From Plotosus lineatus (Eukaryota; Chordata; Actinopteri; Siluriformes; Plotosidae): a stretch of 64,000 nucleotides of DNA. The stretch spans positions 1,750,001 through 1,814,000 of the forward strand of contig CM045739.1 of assembly GCA_024760905.1 (NCBI GenBank), given 5' to 3'. Shown in pieces: positions 1 through 15,855 of the stretch. The position numbers and the translations under genes are program-made. A model generated the notes under the pieces. It was not told where the DNA came from, did not search any database, and saw only the letters and a program-made list of their open reading frames with translations. How positions within the stretch are numbered: the first letter of the stretch is position 1; the number at the start of each line of letters is the position of its first letter.

Positions 1-22
1 AGAGGGAGAGAGAGAGAGAGAC
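1..22. repeat. (GA)n microsatellite
   Basis: Short GA run at the left edge. From 23 to about 228 I see no gene or recognisable repeat. Confidence 0.8.
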
Positions 23-228
23 TGGGGGAGGAGTGATGCATTGCAGCATTGGCCTGGAAAACACGTGAGCACATGTACAGAGAACTCAAGCCACAGTGTT
101 TTTTATTTATCACCGATCACAGCCACCACAACCAACCGGAAATCCGGCAAACGCACGAATCAACCGAAAAAACCACCCCCACGATTAACATACAGTCCAC
201 GCATAGCTTTGTAATAATGTGGTAGGAA

Positions 229-608
229 AATAATAATACTAATCATAATCATAATAATAATAATAGTAGTTATGCAATAGTGACAACAAAAAACACCAAC
301 AACATCAAAAACAACAACAACAACAATAAGAAGAAGAATAGTTACAATAATAATGACAACAACTGTACTACAAAAACTCCACCACCACCAACAACAACAA
401 CAATAATAATAACAATAATGATAGTTGTAATAATAATGACAACAACAAAAAAAACAACAAAACCAACAATATCAAAACAAAAGTAATAATAATAATAAGA
501 ATGATATTTATGATAATAATAAAAACATAAAAACAACAGCAACAACAATAAAAAATAACTATAACAATAATAATATTTATAATAATGACAACAAACAACA
601 ACAACAAC

Positions 609-668
<60 letters not shown>
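229..668. repeat. AAT/AAC trinucleotide-rich tract
   Basis: Almost pure A/C/T-rich trinucleotide repeats, mainly AAT, AAC and CAA, ending in an uninterrupted (AAT)n run at about 608-668. The run abuts the 3' tail of the antisense RTE LINE at 669, so it may have grown from that LINE's microsatellite-like tail. The short poly-Asn and poly-Leu frames here are composition artefacts. Confidence 0.9.
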
Positions 669-3603
669 CTTCTTCTTTTCCGTTCAGCTGTTCTCTTCAC
701 AGTTCACCACAGTGAATAATCCGCCTCCATCTCACCCTATCCTTTGCATCTTCTCTTACACCAATTACCTTCATGTCCTCCTTCACCACATCCATAAATC
801 TTTTCTTTGGTCTTCCTCTAGGCCTTCTGCCTGGTAGTTCCAACCTCAGCATCCTACTACCAATATACTCACTATCCTTCCTCTGTACATGTCCAAACCA
901 TCTCAATCCAGCCTCTCTGACTTTGTCTCCAAAACATCTTACATGTGCTGTCCCTCTGATGTGCTCATTCCTGATCCTATCCATCCTCGTTACTCCCAAA
1001 GAGAACCTCAACATTTTCATCTCTGCTACCTCCAGCTCTGCCTCCTGTCTTTTCCCCAGGGCCACTGTTTCTAAACCATACAACATCGCTGGCCTCATCA
1101 CCGTCTTGTACACTTTTCCCTTCAATTTTGCTGACACTCTCCTATCACACATCACACCGGACACTTTTCTCCAACCATTCCAACCTGCCTGCACACGCTT
1201 CTTCACCTCTTTTTTACACTCTCCATTGCTCTGGACTGTTCAGCCTAAGTACTTAAAATCCTCCACCTTCCTTATCTCTGCTCCCTGTAACCTCACCGTT
1301 CCTCTTTGTTCCTTGTTCATGCACATGTATTCTGTCTTACTGAGGCTAACCTTCATTCCTCTCCTTTCCAGGGCATACCTCCACCTCTCTAGATTTTCCT
1401 GCACTTGTTCTCTGCTCTCACTACAGATCACAATGTCATCTGCAAACATCATAGTCCATGGAGATCCTTGTCTAACCTCGTCTGTCAGCCTGTCCATCAC
1501 CATAGCAAACAAGAAGGGGCTCAGAGCTGACCCTTGATGCAGTTCCTCCTCCACCTTGAACTCTTCTTACACACCTACAGTACACCTCAACACTGTCTTA
1601 CGTCTCTCATACATGTCCTGCACCACTCTAACATATTTCTCTGCCACTCCAGACTTCCTCATGCAATACCACAGTTCCTCTCTCGGCACCCTGTCATATG
1701 TTTTCTCCAGATCCACAAAGGCACAGTGCAGCTCCTTCTGACCTTCTCTGTACTTCTCTATTAACATCCTCAAATCAAACACTGCATCTGTGATGTTCTT
1801 TCTTGGCATGAAACCAAACTGTTGTTCACAAATGCTGACCTCTGCCCTTAGTCTAGCTTCCAGTATTCTTTCCCATAACTTCATCGTATGGCTCATCAAC
1901 CTTATCCCCCTGTAGTTGCCACAACTCTGCATGTCTCCCTTGTTCTGAAAAATGGGCACCAGCACAGTTCTCCTCCATTCCTCCGGCATCCTCTCACTCT
2001 CTAAGACCTTGTTGAATGTTCTTGTCAGAAAGTCTACTGCTACCTGTTCCTGTTCAATGCCCTCCTCACTTCACCCTTACTAATCTTTGCTACTTCCTGG
2101 TCCTCAACGCTCACCTCTTCTACTCTTTTCTCTCTCTCATTTTCCTCATTCATCAGCTCTTCAAAGTACTCTTTTCATCTTCCCAGCACACTTCTGTCAT
2201 CAGTCAATACCTAACTTCAATTTGAACTTCAATATCAATATCAATATCTATCTCGCTGCACGTCCTTCCCATCTCTATTTCTCTGCTGTGCCAACCTGTA
2301 TAAATCATTTTCTCCCTCCTTACTGTCCAACCTATCATATAAGTCATCTTACGCCCTCTGTTTGGCCTTTGATACCGCTACCTTTGCCTTACATTGTGTC
2401 TCCCTTTACTCCTCTTCGGTCCTCTCAATGTCCCACTTCTTCTTAGCTAACCTCTTCCTTTGTACACACTCCTGCACCTCCTCATTCCACCATCAAGTTT
2501 CCTTATCTACTGTCCTTCCAGAGGACACGCCAAGTGCTCTCCTACCTGTCTCCCTGATCACATTAGCTGTCGTTGTCCAGTCATCTGGAAGCACTTCCTG
2601 ACCACTCAAAGCCTGTTTCAACTCCTCCTTGAAGAGAACATGATATCTACATTTCCAGCTTCCACCACTTTGTCTTCTCCTCTGACTTTGTCTTCTTCAC
2701 CTTTCTCACCATCAGTGGCATCCTGCACACCACCATCCTATGCTGTCTGGCAACACTCTCACCCACTACTACTTTGCAGTCACTGACTTCCTTCAAATTA
2801 CATCGCCTACACAAGATGTCGTCTACCTGTGTGCTCCTACCTCCGCTTTTATAAGTCACCCTATGCTCCTGTCTCTTCTGGAAGAAAGTATTCACCACAG
2901 CCATTTCCATCCTTTTTGCAAAATCTATCAACATCTGTCCTTCTGTGTTCCTGTCCTGGATACCAAACCTGCCCGTCACTTCCTCGTCCCCTCTGTTGCC
3001 TGCACCAACATGTCCATTGAAGTCTGTCCCAATGACCACTCTTTCACCTCTGGGGGTACTCTGCATCACTTCATCTAACTCACTCCAGAATCTCTCATTC
3101 TCTTCTAGCTCACATCCTGTCTGTGGGGCATAAGCACTAACAACATTGAACATCACACCTTCAATTTCTAACTTGAGACTCATCACTCTGTCTGACACTC
3201 TTTTCACTTCTAGAACATTCCTGACAAACCCCTCCTTCAAGATGACTCCTACTCCATTTCTCTTCCCATCCACGCCATGATAAAACAGCTTAAACCCTGC
3301 TCCTAAGCTTCTAGCCTTGCAACCTTTCCACCTGGTCTCCTGAACACACAGTATGTCCACCTTCCTCCTCTGCATCATGTCAGCCAGCTCTCTACCTTTT
3401 CCTGCCATAGTTCCAACATTCAAAGTCCCTACTCTCAGTCCTAAACTCATGCCTTTCCTCTTCTCTCTTTGCCTACGGACACGCCTCCCGCCTCTCCTTC
3501 TTCGACCAACAGTGGCCCAGTTTCCACCAGCATCCTTTGGTTAACAGCACTGATAGTGGTTTTTGTTAACCCGGGCCTCAACCAATCCGGTATCACATTC
3601 TCA
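669..3603 (-). mobile_element. RTE-clade LINE, near full length, degenerate
   Basis: Read on the minus strand, this begins near the 5' leader (about 3603), then an endonuclease domain (ORF 3450-2647), a degraded linker (about 2640-1990), and a reverse transcriptase in three frames (1989-1567, 1554-1240, 1206-697). It ends in the tail gcgacccc..gccgaaagg-type sequence at about 669-710. Visible endonuclease motifs are TLNVGTM, VQETRWKG, TDFNGHVG, VDDILCRR and RQHRMV. The RT motif FADDIVIC is intact at about 1430-1455. Frameshifts and a loss in the linker (the stretch joining the endonuclease to [10 protein letters not shown]) make it non-functional. The clade call rests on the EN-RT order in one ORF and the short non-poly(A) tail. 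Confidence 0.85.
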
Positions 3604-3638
3604 TTGATAAATAAGTTAATAAATAAGGATAAAATTAT

Positions 3639-3684
3639 TTAATTAATTAATTAATTAATTAATTAATTAATTAATTAATTAAAA
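3639..3684. repeat. (TTAA)n microsatellite
   Basis: About 45 bp of perfect AATT/TTAA repeat just beyond the 5' end of the antisense RTE copy. Confidence 0.9.
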
Positions 3685-3755
3685 AGTAAATTACAATTAA
3701 TTAAAAGTAAATTACATTTTAAAAAGTTATTAAAAGTAAATCTAAAAAACAAATA

Positions 3756-3779
3756 ATTCATTCATTCATTCATTCATTT
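3756..3779. repeat. (ATTC)n microsatellite
   Basis: About six ATTC units immediately before a SINE-like element. Confidence 0.85.
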
Positions 3780-4118
3780 AAAAAGTGGCATAGTGATTAG
3801 CACGTCTGCCTCACAGCAAGAAGGTCCTGGGTTTGATTCCCACCTCAGGTGTTTCTGTGTGGAGTTTGAATGTTCTCCCCGTGCTTGTCTGGGTTTTCTC
3901 TGGGTATTCTGGTTTTCTTCCACAGTCAAAAAGAACATGCAGAGTAAGTTAACTGGCTGTTCCCAATCGCTCTTCGGTGTGAATGGTTGTGTGAGTGTTG
4001 GCCCTGAGATAGCCTGGTGAGCTGTCTAGGGTGTACCCCACCCTCACCCGGAGCTGGCTGAGGTAGGTGTCAGCCTCCCTGTGACCCTAATTAGGATTAA
4101 GGGGATCAGAAAATGAAT
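3780..4118 (+). mobile_element. tRNA-derived SINE-like element (SINE-1)
   Basis: The head shows a pol III A-box-like stretch (tagtgattagca, 3791-3802) and a B-box-like stretch (ggtttgattcc, 3830-3840). The body runs through a block also found at 19905-20099, 27238-27430, 4435-4757 and 23872-24105. The 3' part reads gaccctaattaggattaagg and ends near aaaatgaat. Such tRNA-headed interspersed repeats are common in fish; I do not assign a family name. Confidence 0.7.
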
Positions 4119-4434
4119 CATGTCTGCTTGCATGACCCTGATGATGCTGTAATACACATTTCACAGGAGAAGAGATTTCATTTTTTTTCCTGCCTCCCCT
4201 TTATTTTCAGCAATGGTTCAGGTTGTGCATGTTACGGCTACAGTATTCCATGCTTTCAGGGTTGTGTTCAACTACATTTTTTTCTTTTTTGATAGTTCTC
4301 AAGTTTCACTACCCCGTGTAATACTTGTTGTATCAGTAATATGGTGTTATTAACATACAGTTAAAATTAAAGCAAAAGCCTTCATGCGTTCTTTGGTCAC
4401 TAGAATGAGGCCAGAACTTTAAAAATTTACCGAC
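4119..4434. other. No gene seen
   Basis: AT-rich sequence without a recognisable reading frame or repeat. Confidence 0.5.
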
Positions 4435-4757
4435 TGTTTTGCCAAACTGCTTAATCCTCCCAGGGACGTATTTAAACTGGAACCTATCTCAATCAATACT
4501 TGGCAAAGGGGGATACAGCTGTAACAACATTCGAGTCCATCGTGGGGCCAACACACATGCAACCATTCACATTTACGCTCACAACTCGGGGTGGTTTGAA
4601 AAAGCCAATTTGCCAAATGTACATATCTTTAGACTGTGGGAGGAAACTGGAGTACCTGGAGGAAACGCCTGCGTAACGAAAACATGCAAACGCCACTCAG
4701 AGACCCCCTTCTTGCTGTGAGGTGAACGTGCTTTCCACCACACCACCATGCTATCCA
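4435..4757 (-). mobile_element. SINE-1 copy, degraded
   Basis: On the minus strand the A-box-like head (tggtggaaagcacg) lies at about 4725-4750, followed by the cctcacagcaagaag block, the tttgcatgtt block, and on towards the 3' body at about 4440-4500. Confidence 0.6.
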
Positions 4758-5070
4758 CCACACAGTAGATTTCTTCTCCTGTTCAGTGTCACCTGGGAAA
4801 CTGTGTACTTTAAATGTTTTTGTAATTAATGTGTAATTATAAATATATAATGGTTTATTATATAATAAATAATGGATGGTCAATAAAATGTGACAGATTC
4901 ATCCTTGGCCAATGCTTCACCATTCTACCAAGTTTCATAGATATCTGTGGATAAGGATTTACACTTAATCCTGTTTATAGACAAGCAAACAAATAAACAT
5001 AAAAAAATGACATCATGACTTTGGAAGGATGTTCTGTTGTCCATGAGACAGAAGAAATATCTTGAAACAG

Positions 5071-5428
5071 TTCTTTTTCTCCTTTTCCTTTCGGCTGTTC
5101 CCTTTCTCAGGGGTCGCCACAGTGAATCATCTGATACGCACATTTGATTTGGTTCATAGGTTTTTAGGTCGGATGCCCTTCCTGTCACAACCCTTTAGCA
5201 AGGGACAGAAACACGCCGACGGCTTTGCAGCTCCTCTTTACGAAAGTCAGCAATGGTTCTTTTACATCAACCTCTCATCATGGACAGTGAGAGACATGTC
5301 CGGCCTTTGATAACCCAGTTAGTGCATCGGGTGGGGCAGTGGCAACCTTGTGGAGAGTGTGACTGCGAACCCTCAACCTTAGGATCAGCTATCTGTCGCC
5401 CTTTACCACCAGGCCACCACTGCCCCCA
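5071..5428 (-). mobile_element. tRNA-head / RTE-tail SINE (SINE-2)
   Basis: The minus strand starts with a tRNA-like head (ggcagtggtggcctggtggtaa, B-box-like ggttcgcagtc at about 5340-5428). It continues through a body containing cccagttagtg-type sequence and the block ctgactttcgtaaag. It ends in cgaccccTGAG..gccgaaagg, the same tail as the RTE LINE. Near-matching flanks aaatatcttgaaaca (5055) and aaatatctgaaaaca (5428) look like an imperfect target-site duplication. Confidence 0.65.
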
Positions 5429-5547
5429 AATATCTGAAAACAATTAATGTCATTAAATGCTTATAATAATCACAAACTATGGTAGTGGGGTTTGTCTGAA
5501 TGTCTTTTATTTAGTTCAGATTTGTGCATTAAATTTGTGCATCTTCA

Positions 5548-5840
5548 TTCATTTACTGAACCACTTAATCCTGATTAGGGTCACAGAGAGGCTGGTGCCC
5601 ATCTCAGCCAACTCTGGATGAGGGGAAGGTACACCCCGGACAGCTCGCCAGGCCATCACATTGCAGAAACACGCTGACAACTACGCAGCTCCTCTTGACG
5701 AAAGTCAGCAATGGTTCTTTTCCATGAACCTCCACCACAGACAGTGAGAGACATGGCCGGCCTTTCATAACCCAGTCACCCGTTGAGAGTGGGGCTTGAA
5801 CCTCCAACCTTATGATCAGTTATCCAGCAGCTTTACCACC
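5548..5840 (-). mobile_element. Chimeric SINE: SINE-2 head with SINE-1 3' part
   Basis: On the minus strand, 5840-5662 matches the SINE-2 head and body. At about 5662 it switches to the SINE-1 3' region (gatggcctggcgagctgtcc and gaccctaatcaggattaag) down to about 5548. The same join is seen in the opposite orientation near 35050. Confidence 0.6.
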
Positions 5841-5913
5841 CATCTTGGTACTTCTTCCATTTCCTCAAACCTGAATCATAGCCAGTTTTACCTCATTATC
5901 TTGAGTCTGCGCG

Positions 5914-5931
5914 TGACGTCACATTACGTCA
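5914..5931 (+). promoter_or_regulatory. psmc4: Tandem CRE-like sites of PSMC4 promoter
   Basis: A perfect palindromic CRE, TGACGTCA, lies at 5914-5921. A one-mismatch copy, TTACGTCA, lies at 5924-5931, its centre exactly 10 bp (one helical turn) downstream. A weak TATA-like gctatatagcc follows at 5935-5945, directly before the start codon at 5949. CREB/ATF binding is an inference from the motif. Confidence 0.55.
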
Positions 5932-5948
5932 GACGCTATATAGCCAAC

Positions 5949-10636
<4,688 letters not shown>

Positions 10637-10743
10637 ACACCGTCGCATCACAGCCGCGTCAGCTTCACTCTTTTTGTTTCTTTTTTGTTTTGCTGTTTTA
10701 TTTGTATGTATATGTAAACACAGACGGACTGCAAGTTGACCAG

Positions 10744-10779
<36 letters not shown>

Positions 10780-10825
10780 CTCATTTCAACTTGTTCAGAA
10801 CATTTTACTGATCATTCTACACTTC

Positions 10826-10842
10826 ATTAAAGAACCAATAAA
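10826..10842 (+). terminator. psmc4: PSMC4 poly(A) signals
   Basis: ATTAAA at 10826-10831 and canonical AATAAA at 10837-10842, about 200 bp after the stop codon (10634-10636). The 3' UTR also holds a CA run at about 10748-10777. From 10860 to 11265 I see no gene. Confidence 0.8.
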
Positions 10843-11265
10843 AATCTTTCCTGTAAAAATGGTGTTTTATTTATTTTTCCAGTGAATTGAATAACTCGGT
10901 CCAGTCCCCGCAGCGGTCCGTATCATTGATTTTCAGTCATGTTTGTTTAACTTTAATCCCATTTCACAATCTTTACTAACATTACGAATATTAATTCTGG
11001 AGTTTTTAAAATAATTCGTGAGGCATTTGAAGCTTTGTGCGGGTGGTGTGATACCATGTGACCATTATAATTCTCAGTACCCACATGAGCAATTCCAACC
11101 AGTGACGGCTCATCTACGGTCTCGAACTTGGCACTCTCTGTTATGCAGCACACCAGCACGGAGCTGAAAAGTTCAATAATAAATTGCAATTAAAAAGTCA
11201 AATAATAACTGAACAAGAATTGTTTTTATCATCTTTTGGAAAGCTGCAGTCTAACCACAAACACT

Positions 11266-12118
11266 GTTCATCATCATCATCATCTGCTTAGTCCAGGGTC
11301 GGGTCGCGGGGGCAGCAACCTAAGCAAAGAGCTCCAGCCATCCCTTTCCCGAGCCACTTCCTCCAACTCTCCCGGGGGGACACCGAGGCGGTCCCAGACA
11401 AGCCGAGAGACATAGTCCCTCCAGCGTGTTCTAGGTCGACCCCGGGGTCTCTTCCCGGTTGGACATGCCCGAAACACCACACCAGGGAGGCGTCCGGGGG
11501 GCATTCTAACCAGATGCCCGAGCCACCTCAACTCAAACCTCACCTCTCAATGCGGAGGAGCAGCGGATCTACTCCGAGCTCTCCCCGGATGGCGGAGCTT
11601 CTCATCCTATCTCTAAGGGAGAACCCCGCCACCCGGCGAAGGAAGCTCATTTCAGCCGCTTGTATCCGTGATCTTGTTCTTTCGGTCATTACCCAAAGCT
11701 CGTGACCATAGGTGAGGGTTGGAACGTAGATCGACTGGTAAATTGAGAGCTTCGCCTTGCGGCTCAGCTCCTTCTTCACCACGACGGACCGGTACAGGCA
11801 CCGCTTAACAGCAGAGGCTGCAGCGATCCGTCTGTCGATCTCTCGCTCCATCCTTCCCTCACTCGTAAACAAGACCCCAAGATACTTAAACTCCTCCACT
11901 TGGGGCAGGACCTCATTCCCGACCCGGAGGGTGCATTCCACCCTTGTTCAACTGAGAACCCTGGCCTCGGACTTGGCGGTACTGATCCTCATCCCGGCTG
12001 CTTCGCACTCGGCTGCGAATCGCTCTAATGAGAGCTGGAGGTCCCGACTTGATGAAGCCAAAAGGACAACATCATCCGCAAAAAGCAGAGACGAGATCCG
12101 ATGGTCACCAAACCAGAA
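11266..12118 (-). mobile_element. Rex3 LINE, 5'-truncated 3' end
   Basis: The minus strand encodes the RT from FGDHRISSLLFADDVVLLAS (about 12117) through EEFKYLGVLFTSEGRMEREI and TLTYGHELWVMTERTRSRIQ to RPRGRPRTRWRDY and LLRLLPPRPDP. It ends in a (GAT)n-type tail at 11271-11285. The blocks and tail fit the fish RTE-type element Rex3. The frame is open in three overlapping pieces (12169-11948, 11941-11540, 11543-11280), so it is only mildly decayed. Confidence 0.85.
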
Positions 12119-12454
12119 TATGATATTTTCTTTGTTTTTTTTTTTTGTTGCCTTGGATGTTTTTGACACTTTTAATCATGAAATGACAAAATGACAATCA
12201 TGTTTTCCAAAGTTTTCTATATAACCGACAAAGGATTGTTTATATATATATAATATATTCCTTATTGTTATATTCATGTTATCATTAGTGTTAAGGTACT
12301 GTTTTATTGTTTGTATTTTTTTTTTTTTTTTAATAAATAGTTCCTTTTATCACTTGCTTTTTTATCAGTTAGTTTATTTAAGACTATTGCTACCTGTGTT
12401 TTGTGGTTTGTAAAGCTTCTGATGTGTCAGGCAGGAAAAGAAAGAAACCGAGGA
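12119..12454. other. No gene seen; AT-rich
   Basis: Poly-T runs at about 12130 and 12318 and a short TA run at about 12240. There is nothing coding. Confidence 0.5.
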
Positions 12455-13005
12455 TGACAGTACAATAGAACACAAACACTATTGTTCAACAATCATCTGG
12501 AAATGAACACATCCAAAACCAAGACGATGATAAACTTCAGGAAGTTGAAACAAACGGAGCACTCTGCCCTCCACGTTGATGGAGAGGAGGTAGAGAGGGT
12601 GGAGTGCTTCAAGTTTCTTGGAGTATCAATCACCACCGACTTCACCTGGACCACCAACATCTCCCACCATTTGGACACAAAAAAGGATGTTCTTCCTCAA
12701 GAAGCTCTGACAGGCCCTTCTATCCTGACCCCTACTGATGAACTTTTACCGCTACACCATCAGAGCCTCCTGACTTACTGCTGTACAGTGTGGTTCAGCA
12801 GCTGTACTGCAGAGGACAGGAAGGCCCTGCAGCTGGTGGTGAGGATGGCAGAGCGCGTGATTGGAACTACCCGAAACCCCTCTGGGACATTTATACTGAT
12901 AGTCTTCAGAGGACAGTCAATGGAATTACCAGGGACCCCACACACACTGGACACAGCCTGTTCTCTCTCCCTGCTGAAAAAGGTTCAGGATATGAAAAAC
13001 AAAAA
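12455..13005 (+). mobile_element. Jockey-superfamily LINE, C-terminal RT fragment
   Basis: The frame at 12482 onward shows EMNTSKTKTMINFRK, VERVECFKFLGVSIT, LTYCCTVWFSSCT and DRKALQLVV. These are the thumb and C-terminal blocks of jockey/L2/Rex1-type reverse transcriptases. The catalytic FADD region is absent, one frameshift follows KKDV, and the 3' end runs into a GT/TA microsatellite. The exact clade cannot be fixed from this piece. Confidence 0.6.
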
Positions 13006-13007
13006 TT

Positions 13008-13012
13008 TGTGC

Positions 13013-13082
<70 letters not shown>
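13008..13082. repeat. (GT)n(TA)n microsatellite
   Basis: Compound dinucleotide run between the LINE fragment and a SINE-2 copy. Confidence 0.9.
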
Positions 13083-13083
<1 letters not shown>

Positions 13084-13085
<2 letters not shown>

Positions 13086-13321
13086 CAGTGCACTAACTGG
13101 GTTATCAAAGGCGGGCCATGTCTCTCACCGTCGATGGTGAGAAGCATGTAAAAGAGCCATTGCTGACTTTCGTAAAGAGTAGGCTGCAAAGCAGTCAGCA
13201 TGTTTCTGTCCCTAAACGATTGTATCAGGAAGGGCATCCGAGTTAAAAACCTATGCCAAACCAAACGTGCGACTCATTCGCTGTGGCGACCCTTAATAAA
13301 GGGAAAAAGCTGAAAGGAAAT
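13084..13321 (+). mobile_element. SINE-2 copy, tRNA head missing
   Basis: Sense orientation: body from aactgggttatcaaaggcgg to the RTE-like tail ctgtggcgacccttaataaa..gctgaaagg. Confidence 0.7.
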
Positions 13322-13461
13322 CTTTCTCATATATGTAGACATATATATACACACACACACATATAGACAGTGGTACCTCACCTTATGAATGACTCAATAA
13401 TGTTTGTTATTATAAGCATTTATAGCATTGAATATGTATTTATTGATATTATATACACATA

Positions 13462-13812
13462 TACAACCCGGATTTCAAAAAAGTTGGCACATTATGCAAA
13501 TTCTGAATAAAACTGAATGCAATGATGTGGAAGTGCCAAATTCCAATATTTTATTCCGAATAGAACATAGATGACAAATGAAATGTTTAAACTGAGAAAG
13601 TGTATCATTTTAAGGGAAAATATATTGATTTTCAATTTCATGGTATCAACAAATCTCAAAAAAGTTGGTGCAAGACCATTTTCACCACTGGGAAGCATCA
13701 CCTCTTCTTCTTACAACAGTATGCAAACGTCTGGGGACCGAGGAGACAATTTTCACACGTTTAGAAATAGGAATGCCATCCCATTCTTGTCTAATACAGT
13801 CCTCAAAAGAGT
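13462..13812. mobile_element. Tc1/mariner-like remnant, internally deleted
   Basis: The left part resembles the long terminal repeat of a fish mariner-type family (acccggatttcaaaaaagtt, then caatgatgtgg and tttattc). It passes into a piece like the transposase 3' end (gtctggggaccgaggagaca). No usable reading frame remains. Confidence 0.5.
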
Positions 13813-13859
13813 ACGTATCATGTCAGTGTCCAAACTCACAGGTGTTTAACTCTCTCTCC

Positions 13860-14330
13860 ATACACTGCATATGCTGGTGAGGGGCGTGGCTGTTACCTGC
13901 AAGGCAAAATCAAGAGAGCGCACCTGAATTCACTCAGCCATCAGCTATAAAGAGCTCCGTGCTCGACCAGTTTCCGTGTTGATACTCTCCCAGTGATTTT
14001 GGTTTTTGTTTTTCCCTCACCACTATGGTGAACACGATTTTTCCCGCATCCCAGTGCTTCCCCTGAGCTCAATAAAAGTCATTGTTTCATGAGGGAGGAA
14101 AGGTGTGTTGGATGCTGGGAAATATAATCTCGACCAATCAGTTTGCTGGATTCACAGCCAATCAGAGAACACTCAAGTCAAGCAGGCGAACAGAGCATGT
14201 TGGATAGCGTAGTTGAATGTACATGTAGTGCTCGTGAATTTTGAATAATCTTTCACTTTTTAATTCCCGATGGGAAATCCCACGATATTGCGGGGACGCA
14301 AAGTAGGAAATGCAAAGTGGCGAGGGATTA
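13860..14330. other. Unclassified; possible LTR-like pieces
   Basis: A TATA-like ctataaagagctcc (about 13945) is followed about 120 bp later by gagctcaataaaagtcattg. This is the spacing of an LTR promoter and poly(A) signal, but no LTR ends or coding sequence are seen. A TA microsatellite follows at 14334-14391. Confidence 0.3.
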
Positions 14331-14332
14331 CA

Positions 14333-14395
<63 letters not shown>

Positions 14396-14439
14396 GTGTG
14401 TGTGTCTGTAGGATATATGAATGCATACAGATGTATATG

Positions 14440-14697
14440 TCTCCCCCAGTGCGGCTAACTGGGTTATCAAAGGCGGGCCATGTCTGTCACTGTCTATGAT
14501 GAGAGGTTCATGTAATAGAACCATTGCTGACTTTCGTAAAGAGGAGCTGCAAAGCTGTCAGTGTGTTTCTGTCCCTTGCTAAAAGGGTTGTGACAGGAAG
14601 GGCATCCGACGTAAAAACCTCTGCCAAATCAAACGTGCGAATCACATGACTCGCTGTGGTGACTCCTGAGTAAAAGGGAAAAAGCCGAAAGGAAAAC
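14440..14697 (+). mobile_element. SINE-2 copy, tRNA head missing
   Basis: Body from cggctaactgggttatcaaa to the tail gactcctgagtaaaaggg..gccgaaagg, then a short acagacagaca microsatellite. A tatg-rich tract follows to about 14815. Confidence 0.7.
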
Positions 14698-15279
14698 AGA
14701 CAGACATATGTATATGTGTAAAATTATAGGTATGTGTGTATAGTGTATACTGTATGTGTATATGTAGGATGTATGTATGCATGTATGTGTGCATGTATGT
14801 AAATGTGTATATGTAGGTAATGCAGCTGTGATGGGGCACAAGCCAGTGTTCAACCTTGCGCCAGTCCCAAGCCCAGATAAATGCAGAGGGTTGTGTCAAA
14901 AAGGGCATCCGACGTAAAACAGATGCCACATTTTTTATGCGAATCATAAATACGAATGTCATACGGATAGGTCGAGGTCCAGGTTAAGAACGATCGCCAT
15001 CAGTGCTGTTAACCAACAGTGTGCTAGTGGAAACTGGGCTACTGTTGGTTGAGGAAGGAGAGGCGGGAGGCGTGCCTGTAGCCGGAAAGAGAAGAGGAAA
15101 GGCATGAGTCTAGAACTGAAAGTAGGGACTTTGAATGTTGGAGCTATGACAGGAAAAGGTAGAGAGCTGGCTGACATCATGCTGAGGAGAAAGGTGGACA
15201 TACTGTGTGTTCAGGAGACCAGGTGGAAAGGTAGCAAGGTGAGAAGCTTAGGAGCAGGTTTAAGCTGTTTTATCATGGT

Positions 15280-15855
15280 GTGGATGGGAAGAGAAATGGA
15301 GGAGGAGTCATCTTGAAGGAAGGGTTTGTCAGGAATGTTCTAGAATTGAAAAGAGTGTCAGACAGAGTGATGAGTTTCAAGTTAGAAATTGAAGGTGTGA
15401 TGTTCAATGTTGTTAGTGCTTATGCCCCACAGGCAGGATGTGAGCTAGAAGAGAAGGAGAGATTCTGGAGTGAGTTAGATGAAGTGATGCAGAGTACCCC
15501 CAGAGGTGAAAGAGTGGTCATTGGGACAGACTTCAATGGACATGTTGGTGCAGGCATCAGAGGGGACAAGGAAGTGATGGGCAGGTTTGGTATCCAGGAC
15601 AGGAACATAAAAGTACAGATGGTGATAGATTTTGCAAAAAGGATGGAAATGGCTGTGGTAAATTCTTTCTTCCAGAAGAGACAGGAGCATCGGGTGACTT
15701 ATAAAAGCGGAGGTAGGAGCACACAGGTAGACTACATCTTGTGTAGGCGATGTAATTTGAAGGAAGTCAATGACTGCAAAGTAGTGGTGGGTGAGAGTGT
15801 TGCCAAACAGCATAGGATGGTGGTGTGCAGGATGATGCTGATGGTGAGGAAGTGA
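15280..15855 (+). pseudogene. RTE endonuclease domain (191 codons open)
   Basis: Apurinic-type (EEP) endonuclease segment of the RTE ORF. It carries VVSAYAPQ, the DFNGHVG metal-site block, QVDYILCRR and the KQHRMV histidine block. It is separated from the N-terminal TLNVG and QETRWKG blocks by a frameshift at about 15290. Confidence 0.8.

Noticed and set aside
280..700. Small frames with poly-Asn or poly-Leu
   Set aside because: Composition of the AAT/AAC repeat tract.
773..1537. Plus-strand frame of 254 codons and similar antisense frames at 6808-7575, 28019-28930 and 39246-40142
   Set aside because: Shadow of the RTE reverse transcriptase on the opposite strand; the same peptide appears antisense to every RTE copy.
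3791..3840. tRNA gene
   Set aside because: A- and B-box-like sequences are present, but the segment does not fold into a full cloverleaf and continues into a SINE body found at several other sites.
13945..14075. Complete LTR element
   Set aside because: TATA-like and AATAAA signals have suitable spacing, but no LTR tips, primer site or coding region were found.
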